In this document: positions 27,039 to 36,917 of the stretch, piece after piece
Numbering within the stretch: the first letter of the stretch is position 1
How the letters are laid out: every line of letters starts with the position of its first letter
Source of the DNA: Hymenobacter sp. YC55
GTDB lineage: Bacteria; Bacteroidota; Bacteroidia; Cytophagales; Hymenobacteraceae
DNA: 64,000 bases
NCBI RefSeq assembly: GCF_029433095.1
Contig: NZ_JARNTX010000001.1
Coordinates: 434,001 to 498,000, forward strand
Direction of reading: 5' to 3'
Translations under genes and position numbers: made by a program
Notes under the pieces: model-generated
What the model was told of the DNA's origin: nothing
Databases searched by the model: none
What the model saw: only the letters and a program-made list of their open reading frames with translations

Positions 27039-29003
27039 CTAAGCGTCGGTCTTCACGAGCACCACTTGCGCTTTATCGGCCGTGCTGATGCGGCGGCGGA
27101 AATCTTGGTACGCCGGATACTCCGAGCGGGCAAACCGGGTGCGAGGCACCAAGAGCCGGCGCACGTATAGCAGCGTCCCATCGGGAAGTGCCTGCACTTG
27201 GCTGGAATAGGTGCCAAAAGCTGTGCTAAGTTGCACAGGAGCCGGCAAACTCTCGGGCTTGAAACCGGCAGGCACGTGAATGCGCACCGTATCGGCGTAG
27301 CTGAAGGGGTTCTCAAGCCAAATGGCAGTCCGTCGCTCCCCCACACTCGGAGGTAGTGCATTCCAGCGGCTGAGCAGGTTCGGGGTCAGGAAAGCGCGCT
27401 TGCCCGATACGTTTGCCCAGTTTGGCAGGGCCAGCCCCAATGTCTCCGTCAGAGTTGGTACGTAGCCGCGCTTGTCGGCCGCATACGTCAGCTTGCTGAT
27501 GGTGAAGTTGGCCAGCGGCAGGTGTTCGGCCAGCACTTTCTTTTGATCTACCCCATTCAAGGCATTCGCCAGCGCGGCGTAGTTGTCTTGCTCGAGGCCA
27601 GTGCGGCGCGTTCGGATAGTGGCGGTGGCGCTGCCCTTTTCATCTACATACACGTCGGCGAGCCGTTCGCGCCGGTTATCGGAAGCGCCGTAGCGGGGCG
27701 TGCGCACCAGCTTCCCACCTTGCGGCGTTACCAGCAGCGCATGGCGGTTGCCGGTGAAACTGCTCATGTAGCCGAAGGCATTGGTTTGGCTAGTGCATTC
27801 CAACCAAACAGTGTCGCGCTTGGCGGTTTTTTGCAAGGGTACGCACAGCACTACGTGATTGAACTGCTGGCTCGGAAACTCGGTACGAATATCTTCCTCG
27901 TCGGCCCGCACCAATGCACAGTACGCCGTAACGCCGGCAGCTTTCAACAAGGCTTGGCAATAGTTGGTAAGCGCTTTGCAGTCGCCGTAGCCGTTGGCGG
28001 CCACGCTAGAAGCCGGAAACGTCTGCCAGCCCCCAATACCCAGCTGCACCGACACATACCGCGTATTACCCTGCAGCCACTCGTACACTTTCTTGATGCG
28101 CGCTCGCTCGTCGGTTTCGCCCTGTACCAATGTTGCTATTTTGGCTTGTAAGGCGGCCGGCAATTCATCACGCCCCGTGTTCAACTGGTAGTTCCACAGG
28201 CCCAGCGTTTGCCAGGACGTGAGCGTACCTAAGTGGCCCTGCACCTCGAATTGGCTAGGCGCGGTAAATACCACGGGCGTCGTCTCGGACACGGGCGGAC
28301 CATCGGGTTCGTCTTCCACGGCGGGCAAGTTCTGTACCCGCCACTCGTAGGCTTGCAAACCGCCGGCCTGCGTGCTGCGTGCTACGGCGGTGCCGGTAGG
28401 CAGGTCCCGCTCCAGGTAGCGCAGCGGCAGTTCGGTGGGCGTCAGCACCCGAAACACGGCTTGCTCTACGGCCACCTGCTCGGTGGGTTGGGGCCGCCAA
28501 GTGGAGTAGAAAAGGGTGTTAGTGGAATTGATTTCGTGCTCGAATTCCACGGTGTACGGATACTGCGGCTGGCGCAGGTCAGCCGTGCGGCCGCGCCCAT
28601 CATTGGCCAAACTGAAACCATCGGACAAAGAAATATCCTTGATATCCGAAGCTTTGAGCGTGCGCAGCAAACGGCCATCGGCATCGTACACAAAGCCGCG
28701 GAAGAACCCCACCGTATTTAACTGGTCGTAGTACACCACTTCGGTGGCAAACCGGGAGCCTGCTTCATCGAAAACAGTAACGGCACGGTGCTCGGTCCCG
28801 ATGGTCCGCCCCGCTGATTTCACCAACAAGGTTTCTTCGGATAGCCGCACCACAGCGTGTGCATTTTCGCGCAAAGCAGCGGGGATGTCGGCTACCGGGT
28901 ACTTAGGGGGAGAACCAGCCAGCACGGTGCTGGCCATCAGGCTCGCGCCTAGAAACACGCCAAGCCGGTGGCCGGGCTTACGGGAAAGCAAAAAGCAACT
29001 CAT
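27039..29003 (-). CDS. DUF3857 protein with intact transglutaminase-like domain
   Basis: This 654-residue exported protein has a signal peptide (about 1-29, ending STVLAG), an N-terminal DUF3857 beta domain, and a transglutaminase-like papain-fold domain. The catalytic Cys is C342 in GYGDCKALTNY and the His is H383 in FNHVV; the third position falls in WLECTSQ. A C-terminal beta domain follows. It is the only one of the three neighbouring paralogues with Cys and His, so it is the likely enzyme, possibly a peptidase or amidase of the periplasm. Its ATG overlaps the upstream paralogue's TGA by 4 bp (ATGA). Confidence 0.85.
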   Translation of the reverse strand: MSCFLLSRKPGHRLGVFLGASLMASTVLAGSPPKYPVADIPAALRENAHAVVRLSEETLLVKSAGRTIGTEHRAVTVFDEAGSRFATEVVYYDQLNTVGFFRGFVYDADGRLLRTLKASDIKDISLSDGFSLANDGRGRTADLRQPQYPYTVEFEHEINSTNTLFYSTWRPQPTEQVAVEQAVFRVLTPTELPLRYLERDLPTGTAVARSTQAGGLQAYEWRVQNLPAVEDEPDGPPVSETTPVVFTAPSQFEVQGHLGTLTSWQTLGLWNYQLNTGRDELPAALQAKIATLVQGETDERARIKKVYEWLQGNTRYVSVQLGIGGWQTFPASSVAANGYGDCKALTNYCQALLKAAGVTAYCALVRADEEDIRTEFPSQQFNHVVLCVPLQKTAKRDTVWLECTSQTNAFGYMSSFTGNRHALLVTPQGGKLVRTPRYGASDNRRERLADVYVDEKGSATATIRTRRTGLEQDNYAALANALNGVDQKKVLAEHLPLANFTISKLTYAADKRGYVPTLTETLGLALPNWANVSGKRAFLTPNLLSRWNALPPSVGERRTAIWLENPFSYADTVRIHVPAGFKPESLPAPVQLSTAFGTYSSQVQALPDGTLLYVRRLLVPRTRFARSEYPAYQDFRRRISTADKAQVVLVKTDA

Positions 29004-31051
29004 GATTTCTTTTTCAACACAATTTGCTCGGTCTGCTTGGCGACTACCAGCCGGTAGAATTCGCGCAAACTGGCGTATTCCTCGGCCGAGTACACCGGCC
29101 GACTCAGATTGAGGCGGCTCATAATCTGGATGGTAGAGCCTGAAGGCTGCGCTTGAAACAGGAACCGACCACCGTCGCCGGGCAGCGCAATAGAAGCTGC
29201 TTTTGGCAATTCTTCTACTTCGTAGCCAGCGGGCAGCGTGAGCGTCATCACCAGGGTCTCGTCTGTTGCAAAGCCAAAGTCCACCGGAAACTTGCGGTCT
29301 TCGTGCACAAACGGGTTGCGGGCATTGCCGAAGTGCTGTAAAGGTTTGAGATAGAGCATGCCGGCGGGCGCATCACCGCCAGCAGCCGTTAGCTCGTAGT
29401 CCAAGGTTAGGGGCTTGTCGAGAGCATCGCGCTGGCTGAACTGATACTTGCTCAGGTTCCAGCCTTCGCGGCCGTGCAGCAATTCTTCCACAAACTTCTT
29501 CTCGCCCTTCTCGGTGAGCCGGGTGCGTTGGTGCAAGCCTGCGTAGCCGCCGTGCTCACTGTGCACCTTGCCGGTGTAGCCGCCTTTGTCGTCCAGCGTA
29601 AGCTGAATTTGCTGATACTCGGTAAGGCGCTGTTGGGGCACCAAACTCACCCAGCGCGACTCGGCGGCTTTCGGCATAATGAGGCGGCCCGTGCCGTTGA
29701 GGCAGCGTGTGGGTAGCATACCGCACGGAAGCAGTTCCTCGGTAGCGTCAATCAGCAACTCCTTGTTTTCGGGCAGTGCCACGTGCGCTACCACGTAGTT
29801 GAAGCGGGAAAGCAATGGCATAAACTCCTGGTTGACCATGCCGTGGCTGCGGGTGCTCAGCAGCACTGGGTTGGCCTGGAAGCCTGCCTCACGCAACGCG
29901 GCTATCAGCAGCAGGTTTACATCGGCGGCCGTGCCGCGGTGCTGGTCGTAGGCCTTGCGGATGGTGCTGGTGCTATGGAACCGGTCGTTGCCGTCGTATT
30001 TCACGGCTTTGCGCACCAAGGCATGAATGGCCGCTATTCGCGCTGCCGGCTCTTTTTCCTTGGCCAGCAGCGGCGTAAGCTGCTCTTTCAAAAAGCCGCC
30101 CCGCTTGAGTTGCATCCCAAAGTTTTCGTCGGTCAACAAATCTTCGTTGATTTTCTCCCAGCTATCGGCTACCGCCCGATACGGCTGCCCTTCCCAGCGG
30201 ACCCCGGCCAATTCGAAGTCGATGCGCGAGAGGTAGTTCCGGGAGGTGGTCATGAAAGGTTCATCCCGAAATGCTGGCACATCTTTCGTCGCCCAACGGT
30301 GCGTTTTCAGCGGTATGTTGTGGGTGTTGCTACTGCCGGCAACACGCTGTGTATTGAAGCCTCCGCCGACATAGCCGCCACTCTCACGCACGGTTACTTG
30401 CATGGAACCATCTGAGTGCTCGACTACCGAGGGCGACACGTAGCCTTGCATCAGCATCTTGTAATCGAAATACGTCGGAATAGAGGCCCGATACTCGCTC
30501 CACCGCACCGGGATAGTGTGCTGAAACTGCCAGTCCTGAAAATTAAAGGTGAAATCGGACAGAACCGTGTAGGAATACTCGATAACCGAGCCCACACGCA
30601 CGTTGGGCAGCGTAAACTTGCGCACCGTGATGTTGGAACTAGCTTCCTCGCGGAAGATGGTAGCGTCGAACTTCTCTTTCGCTACTTCCTTGTTCACCAT
30701 GTTGTAGGTAAAGCCCTTTACGTTTGTGAGCTTTTCTTCTTGGCTGTTCTGGTGGTAGAGCGGCACCTCTACCGTAGCCCGGTCGTACCCTGCTTTGCTT
30801 AAAATTTTGATGCGCGTAACCCGGTCGAATACCACTCGAAAATCTCCGTCCACGTACTCGAAGCGGGAGCGACCATAGTCACAAAGCACGACGGCTTCGG
30901 CCGCACTGTCGGCCACAAAGTTTTCAGAATTGAAGTCTTCGAGATTGGGCTTTCCGAACTTGATAGGATCTGCTTGGCCTAGTGCCGGCAGCGTGGCTAC
31001 GCTGCCAAGCGCGAGCAGCAGCGCAAGGCGGTAGGATACAATTTCTTTCAT
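29000..31051 (-). CDS. DUF3857 protein with inactivated transglutaminase-like domain
   Basis: This 683-residue exported protein (signal peptide about 1-26, ending PALGQ) is a paralogue of its two neighbours and has the same DUF3857 plus transglutaminase-like layout. At the site where the active form has GDCKA it reads GTAADVN (373-379), so the Cys is replaced. The His position is Tyr419 (FNYVVAH); the Asp-containing LIDATEE at about 433-439 remains. It is therefore probably a non-catalytic binding protein. It is translationally coupled to the active paralogue downstream. Confidence 0.85.
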   Translation of the reverse strand: MKEIVSYRLALLLALGSVATLPALGQADPIKFGKPNLEDFNSENFVADSAAEAVVLCDYGRSRFEYVDGDFRVVFDRVTRIKILSKAGYDRATVEVPLYHQNSQEEKLTNVKGFTYNMVNKEVAKEKFDATIFREEASSNITVRKFTLPNVRVGSVIEYSYTVLSDFTFNFQDWQFQHTIPVRWSEYRASIPTYFDYKMLMQGYVSPSVVEHSDGSMQVTVRESGGYVGGGFNTQRVAGSSNTHNIPLKTHRWATKDVPAFRDEPFMTTSRNYLSRIDFELAGVRWEGQPYRAVADSWEKINEDLLTDENFGMQLKRGGFLKEQLTPLLAKEKEPAARIAAIHALVRKAVKYDGNDRFHSTSTIRKAYDQHRGTAADVNLLLIAALREAGFQANPVLLSTRSHGMVNQEFMPLLSRFNYVVAHVALPENKELLIDATEELLPCGMLPTRCLNGTGRLIMPKAAESRWVSLVPQQRLTEYQQIQLTLDDKGGYTGKVHSEHGGYAGLHQRTRLTEKGEKKFVEELLHGREGWNLSKYQFSQRDALDKPLTLDYELTAAGGDAPAGMLYLKPLQHFGNARNPFVHEDRKFPVDFGFATDETLVMTLTLPAGYEVEELPKAASIALPGDGGRFLFQAQPSGSTIQIMSRLNLSRPVYSAEEYASLREFYRLVVAKQTEQIVLKKKS

Positions 31052-31323
31052 ATAATAAATAGTGAGGAAAAAGCAAAGGCAGTGCTGGTTCCTGCTACAA
31101 GCAGGAAGGAAGTAGTGTAATTGGTATTGGTCCTAATGGAAAGGAAACAGACTTATAGCTAACGGTACATCAATCTATAGTCGAATAAGCTCATCAATTT
31201 AGAGGTGAAAATTAAAGGAATCTAATTCTTAATATAATTTATTTATTCTATCACGTAATAAGCGTCGTTTTGGGCAGGGCTAAGCTATTCGAGGCCTGCC
31301 TTATAAGCGGCGTTACATAGCCT
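31052..31323. other. Intergenic region between DUF3857 paralogues
   Basis: This A+T-rich 272-bp spacer probably holds the promoter of the coupled pair at 29-31 kb. I see no gene in it. Confidence 0.5.
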
Positions 31324-33354
31324 TTACTTTCTGCGTACCACCAGCATTTCGGCGTATTTGGAAGCAGCACGCTGATGTATTTCACGGAGTGCAGCGTATT
31401 CCGCAGGGCTATAGTCGGACTTTGAAAGCTGAAGCCGAGTAGCTATCTGGATGGTTTCCGGACTGATCTGACTGGCCTGATAAGAAAACCGTCCGCCGCC
31501 GTTCGGCAGCGCCAGCAGTACGCTAGCCGGTAGCTCTTGCACCGTGAAGTTTGCTGGCAATGTCAGTGTTACCAAGCCCGTGTATTCACGCGGCATCCCC
31601 AGGTTTACAGGATAGATGCGGTTCTCGGCTTTGAAAGGATGGGGCATCATGTCCACTGCTTTAAGCAGGGGCAGATAAAACATGGCCGCATCCGGGTTGT
31701 CGCTTGGGAAGCTTAGGTTCAACTCCACCGCTAAAGGCTTACGTACTGAGTCGAGGGCGACCAGCTTCACGGCAGCGGGTTGCCAATCACTCCAGCGGTG
31801 GCTGATGCGCCCTAGGTAGTCGCCCGTGGAGCTTTCTCGTATTTGGCGGCGAGCTTCCAAGCCAGCATACCCACCATATTCCAGCTTAACAGTGCCTTCC
31901 AACAAACCTTGCGGCGTAAGGCGCAGCTTAGCAGTCCGATATTGCACATGGCTAGCGGCGGGTTTTAGGGGCAGCCACCGTCCGGTGGCATCGGCCAGGC
32001 AGCCTTGGCCGTTGAGGCAGCGTTCGGGCAAGAACCCGAGCGGCAGCTGCGGTTCGGTGGCATCGAGTAGTACGTCGGGCTGGTTGGGCAGGGTAAGGTG
32101 AGCAGCCACATAGTTGAACTGCGTGATTACCGGCAAATTCGTTTGCACATTCCCGTGGTCGCGGGTGCTGAGCAACAGGGGAGTAGCCTGCAAGCCTGCT
32201 TGGCGCAGGGTCTGCACGAGCAGCAAATTCACATCGGCTGCATTGCCAAGGTGCTTCTCAAACGTGCGCCGCAAAGGCTGCGACACGTAGATGCGCGGTT
32301 GACCATTGTACTGTACGTTACGTTGCACCAAGGCCAGCACGGCCGCCGCCCGGGCAGTAGGGTCGGGGTACTTGGCTTGGATAATTTTAGCTTCGGCGGC
32401 AAGGGGCGCCGGAGAAGTTAAGGCTTTGCCAAATTCCTCGTCTTCGCTTAGCGTCTTCCAGAGCGTTTCCCACTTGCCAGTTAAATCGACATAATCATGG
32501 CCAGTGAAGTCGCGGCCAGCCAACTCGAAGTGCACGCTGCGTACATAGTCGTGCGGAGTGGTCATGAAGGGCTCCGACCGAAACGCTGGCACATCCTTCA
32601 TGACCCATCGGAGTTGCATTGCCTGCCCCGAAATGCGCATATCTTTAGTAGGCCCTAAGCCTGCATCCGGCGACATATTGTAGCTGGTGCTGTACGGCAC
32701 TGTCGTTTTTTCCTCTACGGCAAAGGGCAAGTAGCCACGTATAATCGACTTGTAGTTGTAGAATTGCGGAATATTGGCCCGGTACTCGCTCCAGCGCACC
32801 GGAATGCTGTGCTCGAACTGCCAATCCTGGAGGTTGAATATGAAGTCGGAGATAATCGTGTAGGAAAACTCCACAATAGAATTCTCCCGCACATCGGGCA
32901 TCGTAAACGATACCTGCAAGTGGTTTTTGTCGAGCTTTTCCTTGAAGACTGGTTCCGAGCTAAGCTTCGCCTGCGAGACGCGGCCATCTTGCAAGTTGTA
33001 GGTAAAGCCTTTCAGGTTAGTCAGGCGCTCGGAACTGCCATCTTTGGTGTAAAGCGGTACCTGCACCGTGGCCCATTCATAACCCGATTTTCGGTTGATG
33101 CGCAGCCGGGCCGTGCGCTCGAACACCACCTGAAAATGGTCGTTTGAGCCGACAATCTTGCTGTTGCCGAAGTCACATAAATATTCGGCTTCGGCGGCTG
33201 CGGTATCTGTAGCAGCGGGTGGGTTAGCAAAATCCGCAGGCAGTACTTTGCCGAACTGAATCGGCATGTTAGTGATTCTCTGCGCGGTGAGAGGGCCAGC
33301 CACTACTAGGCAGGCGGCTAGGACTCGCATGCAGCGAGTAATGAAAGGGGACAT
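31324..33354 (-). CDS. DUF3857 protein with inactivated transglutaminase-like domain
   Basis: This third paralogue (676 residues, signal peptide about 1-24) is closest to the copy at 29-31 kb; both share runs such as DFIFNLQDWQFEHSIPVRWS. Its transglutaminase-like site reads GNAADVNLLL where Cys is expected and FNYVAAH where His is expected, while LLDATEPQ keeps the Asp. It is probably an inactive exported paralogue. It is separated from the next copy by 272 bp, so it is likely a separate transcript. Confidence 0.83.
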   Translation of the reverse strand: MSPFITRCMRVLAACLVVAGPLTAQRITNMPIQFGKVLPADFANPPAATDTAAAEAEYLCDFGNSKIVGSNDHFQVVFERTARLRINRKSGYEWATVQVPLYTKDGSSERLTNLKGFTYNLQDGRVSQAKLSSEPVFKEKLDKNHLQVSFTMPDVRENSIVEFSYTIISDFIFNLQDWQFEHSIPVRWSEYRANIPQFYNYKSIIRGYLPFAVEEKTTVPYSTSYNMSPDAGLGPTKDMRISGQAMQLRWVMKDVPAFRSEPFMTTPHDYVRSVHFELAGRDFTGHDYVDLTGKWETLWKTLSEDEEFGKALTSPAPLAAEAKIIQAKYPDPTARAAAVLALVQRNVQYNGQPRIYVSQPLRRTFEKHLGNAADVNLLLVQTLRQAGLQATPLLLSTRDHGNVQTNLPVITQFNYVAAHLTLPNQPDVLLDATEPQLPLGFLPERCLNGQGCLADATGRWLPLKPAASHVQYRTAKLRLTPQGLLEGTVKLEYGGYAGLEARRQIRESSTGDYLGRISHRWSDWQPAAVKLVALDSVRKPLAVELNLSFPSDNPDAAMFYLPLLKAVDMMPHPFKAENRIYPVNLGMPREYTGLVTLTLPANFTVQELPASVLLALPNGGGRFSYQASQISPETIQIATRLQLSKSDYSPAEYAALREIHQRAASKYAEMLVVRRK

Positions 33355-33481
33355 AAAATAAGAGAGGCGAATAATACAGTTCTTTTCGCCTTATAAGAGA
33401 TAGGAGGGAGGTTACGCAGTCTAAAGGTGCAATAAAACGAATAGTCTACCAAATATTGTATATATTCTACTTATTATCAGT

Positions 33482-34681
33482 TTAGTGCTCCACTACGGGC
33501 TGTTTTTTCACTCCAAACAGCAAGTAGACAACGGCCGCTATCGTGAGCGCCATACTCAAGCCGTGCACGTAAGGCAAATGCTCGATTTGGTTGGAGAATA
33601 TCCAGCCGGCCAGCAAAGCGCCAAAGCCAATACCCGCTTCCAGAGCGATATACATAGTTGCCACACCCCGACCACGCCGCTCCGGATGGCTCAAGTCAAT
33701 GGTCCAGGCGTAGAGGGCGGGAGAGTTGAGGCCAGTAGATAAGCCAAACAGTACCGCCCCGCCCAGGAAAAGCGGTATGGAATGGGTAGCCAGCGTGAGT
33801 ACTCCAAGCGCCACGACAAGTAGGATGGTGGATATGCGCAGGATGGGTAGGCGGCCGTACTTGTCGGAAGCGCGGCCCGCTAGCAGGCGTATGGCCAAGG
33901 ACGACAAGGTAAAGCAGGTATAGAACAAGCCTTTGTCGGCTGCTTTCAAACCGAGTGCTGTGCTTTGGTCGGGGACCACAGTCAGGATAGCGCCGTACGG
34001 AAACAAGCACAGCAGCGTAACGATGGCCGGCTGAAACACCTGCGGCTCTAGTATCTCGTCCCACTTCAAACGCAGCAGCTTCCAACTGAACCGCTGGCGC
34101 TGAGCCACCGGCAGCGTCTCGGTAAGGGTGCCTTGTACCAGCAAGCTCAGCAGCGCCAGCCCCGACGAAACGTAGAAAAGAGTATTGAGCGAAGTAGCCG
34201 CCGTCAGGCGACTACCCAGCGCTGGCCCGGCTGCCATGCCCAACGAACCAGCCACGCCAAGCAAGCCCATGGCTTCGCCGCGCTTGGCCAACGGAATAAT
34301 GTCGCCAATGAATGCTGCCGTGGCCGTGGGCTTGAAGCCGGTGCTAAACCCGTGCAGCAGCCGGAGCAGCAGAAAGCCCGCCACGGTAGCAGCCCAGGGG
34401 TAAAAGAAGCCGCAAACAAAGCACACCAGCGAGCCAAAAACCATTACCGGAATGCGCCCAACCGTATCGGCTAGCTTGCCACTAAAGGGGCGCGAAATAC
34501 AGGCAGTGAGCGTGAAGAGCGCAATAATAAACCCCTTGTATTCGCCCCCACCCAGCCGCGTAAGATGAGCTGGTAGCTCGGGCAGCAGCATGTTAAAGCT
34601 GGCAAAAAACAGGAACGACGACAGACACATCAGCCAGAAGCCGATAGTATACGTACGAGTAGCAATGATGGTGGCAGGCAT
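33482..34681 (-). CDS. Major facilitator superfamily transporter
   Basis: This 399-residue inner-membrane protein has about 12 hydrophobic segments. The MFS loop motif between helices 2 and 3 reads GKLADTVGRIPVM, and a related loop RASDKYGRLPIL occurs in the second half. It should be a secondary transporter, possibly an efflux pump; the substrate is unknown. The ATG at 34681 is used, since the longer frame begins at a TTG. There is no obvious operon partner: the gene upstream is divergent and 127 bp lie before the DUF3857 gene downstream. Confidence 0.88.
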   Translation of the reverse strand: MPATIIATRTYTIGFWLMCLSSFLFFASFNMLLPELPAHLTRLGGGEYKGFIIALFTLTACISRPFSGKLADTVGRIPVMVFGSLVCFVCGFFYPWAATVAGFLLLRLLHGFSTGFKPTATAAFIGDIIPLAKRGEAMGLLGVAGSLGMAAGPALGSRLTAATSLNTLFYVSSGLALLSLLVQGTLTETLPVAQRQRFSWKLLRLKWDEILEPQVFQPAIVTLLCLFPYGAILTVVPDQSTALGLKAADKGLFYTCFTLSSLAIRLLAGRASDKYGRLPILRISTILLVVALGVLTLATHSIPLFLGGAVLFGLSTGLNSPALYAWTIDLSHPERRGRGVATMYIALEAGIGFGALLAGWIFSNQIEHLPYVHGLSMALTIAAVVYLLFGVKKQPVVEH

Positions 34682-34865
34682 GAGGGGCAAAGGTAGCAGG
34701 TAGCCACTGCGTTGGCTTTACGGCAGCTCCTCACTGGAAGAAAAAACCGCTTTTTCCCTGTGAATACCCAAATTTTATAGCGAAAATCGCAAACTATAGC
34801 CTTGGTCGGTAGTTTCTACTTGCTATCAGGACTGTCGTTCTAAACTCTTTAAAAACCCAATTCTA

Positions 34866-36536
34866 ATGGATCAGGACCAGAATCAGAATGGTGCCGCTGA
34901 TGCCCTGTCGGGTACGGGCACAGCTGTCACCGGCGCTGGCACTTCCCACGACCAGCGTACGGCCGACGGTGAGAACGCACAAACGCTCACCACGCGTCAA
35001 GGCCATCCGCTGACCAACAACCAGAACCTACGCACGGTGGGTAGCCGCGGACCGGCTACACTGGAGAACTACCAGTTTCTGGAGAAAATTAGCCACTTCG
35101 ACCGGGAGCGGGTGCCTGAGCGGGTAGTGCACGCGCGGGGCGCAGGAGCACACGGCGTGTTCGAAGCGTACGGCAAAGTAGGCGACGAGCCAATCGAGAA
35201 ATACACGCGCGCCAAGCTGTTCAACACGGCTGGCAAGCAAACCCCCGTGTTTGTGCGCTTCTCGACGGTAGGCCACGGTGGTCACTCGCCCGAAACCCTG
35301 CGCGACCCGCGTGGTTTTGCGGTGAAGTTCTACACTGAAGACGGCAACTGGGACTTGGTAGGTAACAACCTAAAGGTGTTCTTTATCCGGGACGCCATGA
35401 AGTTCCCAGACCTCATCCACTCGCAAAAGCCGGACCCAGTACACAACCGGCAGACCGGTGAGCGGATTTTCGACTTCATTGCCAACACTCCGGAAGCTAT
35501 GCACATGGTTTCCTTCCTGTTCTCGCCTTGGGGCATTCCGGCTAACTACCGCCAGATGCAAGGCTCGGGCGTAAACACCTACAAGTGGGTAAACCAAGCC
35601 GGCGAAGCCGTGCTGGTGAAATACCACTGGGAGCCGCTGCAAGGCATCAAGAACTTGACTGCTGCCGAAGCTGAAGCCATTCAGGCCAAAAACTTCAACC
35701 ACGCTACGCAAGACCTGTTCGAGCACATCGAAAAAGGCGACTTCCCGCAGTGGGAGCTGTGCGTGCAGATCATGAGCGACGACGAGCATCCCGAACTAGA
35801 CTTCGATCCGCTCGACGATACCAAGATCTGGCCCCAAGACCAGTTCCCCTTCCTGCCTGTGGGTAAGATGACGCTCAACCGCAACCCCGAAAACTACTTC
35901 GCTGAAGTAGAGCAGTCGGCGTTCGGTACCGGCGTACTGGTAGATGGTCTCGACTTCTCCGACGATAAGATGCTGCAAGGCCGTACGTTCTCGTACTCGG
36001 ATACGCAGCGTTATCGGGTAGGTACCAACTACCTGCAATTGCCAATCAACGCGCCCAAGAAGCACGTAGCTACCAACCAGCGCGACGGTCAGATGGCGTA
36101 CCACGTGGATTCGGCTCCTGGCCAGAACAACCACATCAACTACGAGCCTAGCAGTCTCAATGGCCTCAAGGAAGCCCCGCGTACTGCCCCCGACCACATG
36201 CCGGAGTACACGGGCCGCTTAGTACGTCAGACCCTCGACCGCACCAACAACTTCAAGCAAGCCGGTGAGCGTTACCGTCTGCACGAAGATTGGGAGCGTG
36301 ACGACCTGATCAACAACATGGTAGGTGCCCTCGCTACGGCCAACCGCAAGGTTAGCGACAAAATGGTAGAGCTGTGCACCAACTGCGACCCGGATTGGGG
36401 CCGTCGTTTGGCTGAAGGTCTTGAAGCCGCTCGCAGTGGCCAATCAGCTGAAGGTGGCAACCAATACAATGAAAGCAAAGGCAGCGAAGCCGTAGCGCAA
36501 GCCGAAGAAATGGCGCACGACGCTAAGCCTTACTAA
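34866..36536 (+). CDS. Monofunctional heme catalase
   Basis: This 556-residue enzyme breaks hydrogen peroxide into water and oxygen. The distal His is H89 in [11 protein letters not shown], the distal Asn lies in WDLVGNN (near N167), and the proximal heme ligand is Tyr377 in [12 protein letters not shown]. The first 45 residues are polar, with no signal peptide, and the C-terminal 40 residues are also low-complexity. Its size fits the small-subunit catalases with short extensions. It is monocistronic with its own terminator. Control by an oxidative-stress regulator is plausible, but no operator was recognised. Confidence 0.95.
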   Translation: MDQDQNQNGAADALSGTGTAVTGAGTSHDQRTADGENAQTLTTRQGHPLTNNQNLRTVGSRGPATLENYQFLEKISHFDRERVPERVVHARGAGAHGVFEAYGKVGDEPIEKYTRAKLFNTAGKQTPVFVRFSTVGHGGHSPETLRDPRGFAVKFYTEDGNWDLVGNNLKVFFIRDAMKFPDLIHSQKPDPVHNRQTGERIFDFIANTPEAMHMVSFLFSPWGIPANYRQMQGSGVNTYKWVNQAGEAVLVKYHWEPLQGIKNLTAAEAEAIQAKNFNHATQDLFEHIEKGDFPQWELCVQIMSDDEHPELDFDPLDDTKIWPQDQFPFLPVGKMTLNRNPENYFAEVEQSAFGTGVLVDGLDFSDDKMLQGRTFSYSDTQRYRVGTNYLQLPINAPKKHVATNQRDGQMAYHVDSAPGQNNHINYEPSSLNGLKEAPRTAPDHMPEYTGRLVRQTLDRTNNFKQAGERYRLHEDWERDDLINNMVGALATANRKVSDKMVELCTNCDPDWGRRLAEGLEAARSGQSAEGGNQYNESKGSEAVAQAEEMAHDAKPY

Positions 36537-36577
36537 GCAAATGCTTGGTAACGTTTAGTAGCGGTAGCTGCTAGCAT

Positions 36578-36627
36578 AAAAACAGCCTTCCTCATGTACC
36601 GGCAACGGTCTGAGGAAGGCTGTTTTA
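36578..36627 (+). terminator. Terminator of the catalase gene
   Basis: The stem AAAACAGCCTTCCTCA / TGAGGAAGGCTGTTTT is followed by a T-rich stretch 41 bp after the stop. Confidence 0.88.
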
Positions 36628-36917
36628 TTTTATGGGGGCTTTCTACCTTCAAGGTTGTCGAGCCAAAATAGCACCTCCGGAGCTGGAGCTCTGTATATTC
36701 TTGGTAATGCGAAGTTGTGTGCTTATTCTGATTTAGTAGCAAATAATATGCAGGCTGCGTTCGTATCCTATATATTTCTTTGCAGCTGGCCTATTGGATT
36801 GCTATATTAACTTAATATCTTCTTTGGTTAAATATTAAGTTAATTTTTACCTGCTTGATAATGTCTTGATAATTGATTTATCTGCTAAAAATTAGTATTT
36901 CAATTCTATTGCTGCTA
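36628..36917. other. A+T-rich intergenic region
   Basis: Base composition changes sharply to A+T-rich here. The region contains the inverted repeat at 36806-36844 and no credible gene. Confidence 0.5.
36806..36844. repeat. 13-bp A+T-rich inverted repeat
   Basis: ATTAACTTAATAT at 36806-36818 is exactly complementary to 36832-36844, with a 13-base spacer. It lies 74 bp beyond the acyltransferase stop. It may be a weak terminator or mark the edge of inserted DNA. Confidence 0.55.

Noticed and set aside
29783..30415. 210-codon plus-strand frame
   Set aside because: It is antisense to a well-supported DUF3857 gene; long opposite frames are expected in GC-rich coding DNA.
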